A stretch of DNA of 64,000 nt from JABWBD01 sp040768665 (GTDB taxonomy: Bacteria; Planctomycetota; Planctomycetia; Pirellulales; Thermoguttaceae): the NCBI GenBank assembly GCA_040768665.1, contig JAXGMN010000019.1, positions 62,001 to 126,000 on the forward strand, read 5' to 3'. The position numbers were made by a program, and so were the translations under genes. The notes under the pieces were generated by a model. It worked only from the letters and a program-made list of their open reading frames with translations. It did not search any database and was not told where the DNA came from. Shown piece by piece: positions 59,829 through 64,000 of this stretch (its first letter is position 1; each line of letters begins with the position of its first letter).

Positions 59829-60222
59829 TCAATTCCCACACGGCGGTACTCGCTGTGGCCGAAGACGGACCAGGAGGGCGTGCAGTGCCTCGGCACTCCG
59901 AGGGGTTTCAGGCTGGCAGCTTGACTCAAATGCCCGCTGAAGTTCTCCCCGTAGCCGCTCGTATTCACTCCGGTACAAATCGATGTCCACCTGGGTCAGC
60001 CGTTCCTTCTCTGAGCCCGCCTGCTTGCGCCCGATCAACTCGGGGATGTACGGCAGTTTGGCCCACTCGTTGAGCCGCACGAGATTCGCCTCCACCATGC
60101 CGGTCCTCATCAAATGGATGCCGGTCAAGAGCACCCGGTAAACGTAGAGCAAGGGTTTGACCCTCGGCGGGTTCTCCTTCGCAAAGAGCGTCCACTGGGT
60201 CTCGGCGAAACCCAAGTAGTCG
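59829..60222 (-). pseudogene. C-terminal remnant of RlaP-like nucleotidyltransferase
   Basis: The minus-strand frame reads DYLGFAETQWTLF, PPRVKPLLYVYRVLLTGIHL and VEANLVRLNEW. These resemble the C-terminal helical part of the YcgL/RlaP predicted nucleotidyltransferases (COG3541), which are associated with RNA repair genes. The N-terminal nucleotidyltransferase core (GS...DxD) is missing. At its 5' side the frame meets the Hen1 fragment without any normal start, at about 60216-60226. Confidence 0.65.
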
Positions 60223-60493
60223 CCACGCTCAGGAAGGACGAAGCCACGTAGGGTCGGTCATTCACATACTGCGCCAGCACGGTCTGGGAAACGCCTCCCC
60301 GGCCACGGACCATCGCCACCGGCTCCACGTCCAGGAGCAGGGCGGCCGTCGAGCGACCGTCACTGGCCTCCGGGTAGAAGATATGGGCGTGACCGAAGCT
60401 CGGTAGGAAGCTCTGGCACTTGGCCGGGTTCTTGTGCAGCAGGTAGCCCAGGTCGGTGGCGGGCTGGTGAGTTGTCGTCAGCGTAAGTAGCAT
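60223..60493 (-). pseudogene. N-terminal remnant of Hen1 RNA 2'-O-methyltransferase
   Basis: From ATG 60493 the frame reads MLLTLTTTHQPATDLGYLLHKN, FGHAHIFYPEASD and LAQYVNDRPYVASSFLSVA. This is the start of bacterial Hen1 (the domain that activates the Pnkp ligase). It then breaks off into the RlaP-like sequence. The methyltransferase domain and the expected pnkp gene are absent, so a single deletion seems to have fused hen1 to rlaP. Bacterial Hen1 methylates the 3' end at RNA breaks before Pnkp seals them. Confidence 0.7.
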
Positions 60494-60539
60494 GGGAAGT
60501 GGCGTCGAAAGCCTTCGATGAGTCGATAGATTCTGACAG

Positions 60540-60760
60540 CCACCCTCGCAAGGGAGCAAGAGCGGATTGCGGCCGGTCTGAACCGCCTGTCCTCTCCTGG
60601 TGTCTGGATGGAATTCGGCCACACCCTTGAAGACCAGATCGGTGGTCAGCTTGAAGCGGGCTTCGTCTTGAGCGGCTTCTACGAAGACTATTACGGTACG
60701 AAGGATCGGTTGTCGGACTACGTGGCGACCTTCATCGCCACTCGGGCGGTGAAGCCATGA
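60540..60760 (+). pseudogene. C-terminal fragment of SAM-dependent methyltransferase
   Basis: The plus-strand frame reads VWMEFGHTLEDQIGGQLEAG, then FYEDYYGTKDRLSDY and ATFIATRAVKP, ending at TGA 60758. This tail is characteristic of small class I SAM-dependent methyltransferases. The SAM-binding Rossmann part is missing. Its stop overlaps the ATG of the HAD fragment (ATGA), as expected for a former operon. Confidence 0.6.
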
Positions 60761-60984
60761 GTTTCACGGTTCTCTGGGACAACGACGGCGTGCTCGTGGA
60801 TACGGAGGGGCTCTACTACCGGCCCACAAGGGAAGTGCTCGCACGATCGGTATCGTTCTGGCCCCCGAGCAGTTTAGGGAGATTTCACTTCGACGAGGGG
60901 AGAGCACTTTCCCCTTACGTGCCCGATGAGGTTCTGCGGCGGGTGGCACACCGCCACGAGTCCCAGGAAAGGAAGCTTCCATGA
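60757..60984 (+). pseudogene. HAD-superfamily hydrolase fragment, frameshifted
   Basis: The frame starts MSFTVLWDNDGVLVDTEGLYY, the HAD motif I (DxDGVLxDTE, with nucleophile Asp) and cap start. After about 60843 an alternative frame gives TIGIVLAPEQFREISLRRGE, a good HAD cap sequence, so a one-base indel is likely. The rest of the enzyme (motifs II-IV) is absent. The fragment ends where the transglutaminase-like gene begins. Confidence 0.65.
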
Positions 60985-61598
60985 TCGACCACGCGCAGAC
61001 GCCCGAATCCCCAGACCTCCAGGACTACCTGGAGGCCACGGAGATCATCGACTGGAAATCGCCCGAGATCCGACTGCTGGCGGACGTGCTGGTCGCAGGA
61101 GGGACTTCGGATGTGGAGCAGGCCAAACGCCTTTACGAGTGGGTGCGGGACGAGATTCCCCACTCGGCCGACGCACGCCAAGAAACCGTGACCTGCCGGG
61201 CCAGCGAAGTCCTGCGCCATCGCACGGGTATCTGTTACGCCAAGGCCCACCTTCTGGCGGCGTTGCTGCGGGCTGCTGGAATTCCTGCCGGGCTGTGCTA
61301 TCAAGTGCTCTGTTACGACGCGTCGTCGGAGCGACTGGTGGTCCACGGGCTCAACAGCATCTACTTGGGGAGCCTCGGCCGTTGGCTTCGGGTCGATGCT
61401 CGGGGCAACAAGCCGGGTGTCAATGCTCAGTTCTGTCTGGATCGAGAGCAACTTGCCTTCGTCGCCAATCCGGCACTCGGGGAGTTTACCTGCGAGACGA
61501 TCTTCGCTCGACCCTTGTCAGGCATCGTGAACTGCCTCATCACGCACCAGACTGTCACGGAACTGATGGCAAATCTGCCCGACAACATCGAACGCTGA
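60981..61598 (+). CDS. transglutaminase-like cysteine protein
   Basis: A 205-residue cytoplasmic protein with GGAAG before ATG 60981. The transglutaminase triad is visible: Cys in RTGICYAKAHLLAALLRA (C85), His in VVHGLNSIYL (H122) and Asp in WLRVDARGNK (D139). Such proteins act as proteases, peptide N-glycanases or transamidases. It is the only intact gene in the array of gene fragments between 58.9 and 61 kb. Its start lies within the tail of the HAD fragment. Confidence 0.85.
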   Translation: MIDHAQTPESPDLQDYLEATEIIDWKSPEIRLLADVLVAGGTSDVEQAKRLYEWVRDEIPHSADARQETVTCRASEVLRHRTGICYAKAHLLAALLRAAGIPAGLCYQVLCYDASSERLVVHGLNSIYLGSLGRWLRVDARGNKPGVNAQFCLDREQLAFVANPALGEFTCETIFARPLSGIVNCLITHQTVTELMANLPDNIER

Positions 61599-61643
61599 AC
61601 GTCAACCGGTGGCAACAAGATGCTTCCCAGCCTGTGGCACTGC

Positions 61644-63164
61644 TCAGGGTGCCGCCTCGACTCTGCCATCAGAGTAGACCCAGAAGCTGCTGCCTTTTGG
61701 GCCGAACGTTAATAGGACTGGTTTGTCAAAGATCTCCACTGTCTTGGTCACAACCGGACCATCGCTGAACAGGACGGTCCTGATCAATGCCTTCTCGCCG
61801 GCGATCATCCCCGACCAAGTTGCCGTTTCAGGCCCGAGTTCGTTCCGGTTTCCAGACACCCCGTAAGTCATGGGCTTCGCCCGGCGCAGGAACGAGTTGA
61901 ACCGGAGCATCTGGTTGAAGCCTTCCTGCACTCCCTTTACGTCGTAGACGAACTGCCCCATCGCCGCATACTCGGGGTACGGGTAGTCGGCGGGGAAGTT
62001 ACCCGGATCATCCATCCATACGGCAAAAGTCTCTGCACCTCGCAGCATCATGTGGCACGCCATTTCGCTCATCACCCACGGCTCGGGCAGCTTGCGACCA
62101 CGCATGACGAATTCCACATACTTGCCTCCGAGCCAGACGTGAACCCACGGGATCAGCAATTCGCCTTCCTTCAACACGGAGGCTGCCGGTGAGAAGCCTT
62201 CCAAGCAGGAGTAAAAGGCGTTCCAGTTCGCCTTGTCCTGATCCCGACCAGCACCGCCCCACCCGGCATTCATGTAGACCCGAGGCATGGCGATATTCAT
62301 GCCGCTTTCTTCGTAGCCGTAGGCAGGCCAGCGGCCTTCTGGACGAGGCAGGCGATTGATGGGCCAGGCGAAGTAGTTGCCGATGTGGACGTTGGGGAAG
62401 ATTTGCCGGGCTGGGTCGCAAAGCATCTTGCGGATGGCCAACGCCCTTGACTCATCCACCACCTTGGCGTACCCGTCCAGCGTGGACAGGGCTTCCTTCG
62501 TGAAGGCTTGAACGCATCGTGGGCACTTGTTCGCCATTGCTCCTTGTTTTTGCACTGCCGTCTCTTGGTCGCCGGCATTGCGAAGGTAGGCGCCGGACTC
62601 GAAATCCACGATGAGCACGGAGACCTTGATCCCATGATCTCGGAGTACGGTCAGCACTTCGGTTGTCTGCGCCGCACCACTTTCGATGATCCGGTTGTTT
62701 TGCAGGGCGGAAGGGCACGGGAATTCTTCGCTTCGTTCGGCTGGCGGCAAGTGCGGGGCCTTGTAGCGTCCCCTTCTGTCGATGACGAAGTAAATCTGAA
62801 GCCATCCCTGCGGCAAGATGCACACGGGGAAGCCGTGGTCTTGCCGGTACTTCAGCACGGCAGCATAGTCCCTTGCGCCAGCCGCCGTGCCAATCGGATT
62901 GCACAAGGGCGAGAGTCCCCGGTCCATGAGAAGCTGCTGGACTTCTGCGATCCGACCGTCCTCGACACCTGTTGGAAAGTCCCTGCTCTGCCATGTCAAG
63001 ATTGGCAAGCGGTCAGCCAATGGATGCGTCAAGGGCTTGATGTGCAGACGGATCTTGCCGAGCACCTCGTTCTGGTCTTGTTCACCGGCGAGTTGGCCTG
63101 CGAACACCGACGTGACGAGCAGAAGGGCATTGGCAACGTGGAGTTGCATTCGTTTCCGGTTCAT
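61644..63164 (-). CDS. secreted planctomycete protein of unknown function (TIM-barrel-like)
   Basis: A 506-residue protein starting MNRKRMQLHVANALLLV at 63164, with AGGAGG upstream and a signal peptide ending near VFAGQLAGE. Repeated aromatic-rich segments (PQGWLQIYFVIDRRG, NVHIGNYFAWPINR, MPRVYMNAGWGG, HVWLGGKYVEFVM, YSDGRVEA) suggest a glycosidase-like barrel with a C-terminal beta domain. Acidic residues in VLIVDFESGAYL and YGYEESGM could be catalytic, but no family is recognised. Its start overlaps the stop of the alpha/beta hydrolase gene (ATGA). Confidence 0.6.
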   Translation of the reverse strand: MNRKRMQLHVANALLLVTSVFAGQLAGEQDQNEVLGKIRLHIKPLTHPLADRLPILTWQSRDFPTGVEDGRIAEVQQLLMDRGLSPLCNPIGTAAGARDYAAVLKYRQDHGFPVCILPQGWLQIYFVIDRRGRYKAPHLPPAERSEEFPCPSALQNNRIIESGAAQTTEVLTVLRDHGIKVSVLIVDFESGAYLRNAGDQETAVQKQGAMANKCPRCVQAFTKEALSTLDGYAKVVDESRALAIRKMLCDPARQIFPNVHIGNYFAWPINRLPRPEGRWPAYGYEESGMNIAMPRVYMNAGWGGAGRDQDKANWNAFYSCLEGFSPAASVLKEGELLIPWVHVWLGGKYVEFVMRGRKLPEPWVMSEMACHMMLRGAETFAVWMDDPGNFPADYPYPEYAAMGQFVYDVKGVQEGFNQMLRFNSFLRRAKPMTYGVSGNRNELGPETATWSGMIAGEKALIRTVLFSDGPVVTKTVEIFDKPVLLTFGPKGSSFWVYSDGRVEAAP

Positions 63165-64000
63165 TGTGCCTCCTTTTCCCATTCTCCCTTGAGGAACGTC
63201 GACGCCTTCTCGGTGAACGTCGCCTCGTTCTCTCCAAATATCGGGACATGACCGCCGTTCGGTATGATCCAGAGGTAAGACTTCGGGGTGCTCCGGTACA
63301 TCTCCACGGGAATGGATACGGGAAAGAACTCGTCCCGGTCTCCATGAACGATGAAGGTTCTCGCCTTGATGGTGGACAGGTAAGGCGGCGTAAAGTTCAT
63401 GTCGTCGTAGCTGTCCTTGAAGCCATGGAACTGGTTGACCAAGGCTCGGATCTGATCGTCGCCCCGTTTATGGCGGCTACGGTACACCTCCCACTTCTCC
63501 TCCGTGATCCCTTCAACGGTCGTCTTCCGCATAATCTCACGGGCCTGCTCGGGGAAGTAGATCGTGGCACCGATGAGGACCATGGCTTCTACCCGCTCCG
63601 GCTGCTGGGTAGCCATGTGGATCAAGGTCATGCCGCCCGTGCTGATGCCCATCGCACGGAATCTCCTGATCTTCAGCACGTCCAACAGGGCACACACGTC
63701 GAGAGCCGACTGTCGGTGGGTGAACTGGTTCGTCGGATTCGTCGACCGCCCGTGGCCTCGAAGGTCAGGGATGATGAGCTTGTAGCTTTCGGCGAACTCT
63801 TCAACAAATGGCTTCCACACGGCTCCCGATGCACCGAAGCCGTGCAGCATCACCAGCGGCTCGCCCTTGCCGTGGGCCTCGTAGTACATCTGAATGCCGT
63901 TGACCTCGGCAAGTCGACCTTGGGTCTCCTTCTCTGGTGCAGCCACTTGCGCCTGAGCGAGGGCATGGTGGCCGATAAGGAAGGCCACTGTGAGGGCAAA
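63161..64000 (-). CDS. alpha/beta hydrolase (5' end outside window)
   Basis: An alpha/beta-fold hydrolase whose frame stays open to the window edge; the visible GTG at 63988 sits inside a hydrophobic signal-like segment (FALTVAFLIGHHALAQ), so the true start is probably upstream. It has the oxyanion loop HGFGASGAVW, the nucleophile elbow GISTGGM, the acid in FIVHGDRDEFFP and the His in PNGGHVPIF. It cleaves esters, amides or epoxides of unknown identity, probably in the periplasm. Its stop is coupled to the next gene by ATGA. Confidence 0.85.
   Translation of the reverse strand, partial: FALTVAFLIGHHALAQAQVAAPEKETQGRLAEVNGIQMYYEAHGKGEPLVMLHGFGASGAVWKPFVEEFAESYKLIIPDLRGHGRSTNPTNQFTHRQSALDVCALLDVLKIRRFRAMGISTGGMTLIHMATQQPERVEAMVLIGATIYFPEQAREIMRKTTVEGITEEKWEVYRSRHKRGDDQIRALVNQFHGFKDSYDDMNFTPPYLSTIKARTFIVHGDRDEFFPVSIPVEMYRSTPKSYLWIIPNGGHVPIFGENEATFTEKASTFLKGEWEKEAQ

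Overview
The window looks like a chromosomal segment of a Planctomycetota bacterium, most likely a Pirellulales-type lineage. The sequence is GC-rich. It carries two DUF1559 prepilin-like genes (one broken), twin-arginine-tagged Gfo/Idh/MocA, isomerase and aldo/keto reductase proteins, a DUF1080 lipid/sugar-binding type protein, secreted FAD oxidoreductases and a XylR-type AraC regulator. This combination is typical of that phylum. No rRNA, tRNA, CRISPR array, phage or classical IS transposase was found.

Layout. 1-5.3 kb: start of a 3-hydroxyacyl-CoA dehydrogenase, a DUF3830 protein, a lone XRE regulator, a YdjM-like membrane protein, a class C beta-lactamase-like serine hydrolase, and a two-gene retropepsin/antitoxin-like unit. 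5.4-15.4 kb: a carbohydrate locus on the minus strand (RraA-like, MFS transporter, SDR dehydrogenase, two GH10 xylanase paralogues, an enolase-superfamily dehydratase, a GH13 amylase) facing a divergent XylR-type regulator. 15.5-24.1 kb: Tat-exported oxidoreductase, frameshifted DUF1559 gene, a two-gene ABC-ATPase/DUF4276 (Toprim-like) module that looks like a defence system, aspartate-semialdehyde dehydrogenase, a decayed gene, and a secreted FAD oxidoreductase. 24.2-30.2 kb: cell-shape operon mreB-mreC-mreD-mrdA preceded by two small membrane proteins. 30.6-36.8 kb: apolipoprotein N-acyltransferase, TrpG/PabA amidotransferase, FliN/SpoA-domain protein, a degenerate disulfide-reductase-like flavoprotein, and a TPR protein. 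37.3-50.9 kb: a second catabolic region with a secreted TIM-barrel protein, sugar isomerases, a Gfo/Idh/MocA dehydrogenase, a ROK kinase, a glycyl radical enzyme with its radical-SAM activase, a Tat aldo/keto reductase and a tetraheme cytochrome. 51.2-58.8 kb: P-type ATPase, second enolase-superfamily enzyme, then a stress/post-transcriptional cluster (response regulator, CsrA, ribosome-hibernation factor-like, BON, DUF2062) and a DUF1080 protein. 58.9-61 kb: a gene graveyard (WD40 gene split by a mobile hairpin, GNAT, deletion-fused remnants of RNA-repair genes hen1 and rlaP, methyltransferase and HAD fragments). 61-64 kb: transglutaminase-like protein, a secreted protein of unknown function and an alpha/beta hydrolase.

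The most unusual signal is not a gene. At least eight dispersed hairpin elements of about 75-125 bp, plus a degenerate ninth, share the end motifs GGGGACTGG and CCTGTCCCC. Their outer arms differ from copy to copy but pair within each copy. One copy sits inside a WD40 gene flanked by an 11-12 bp direct repeat, and removing it restores the reading frame. Another copy has a 19-bp perfect terminal inverted repeat and an 8-bp flanking direct repeat. This is direct evidence for a mobile, non-autonomous hairpin family. Other notable signals are a glycyl radical enzyme carrying a Tat-like signal next to its cytoplasmic activase, the ATPase/DUF4276 pair, and the Hen1/RlaP deletion scar.
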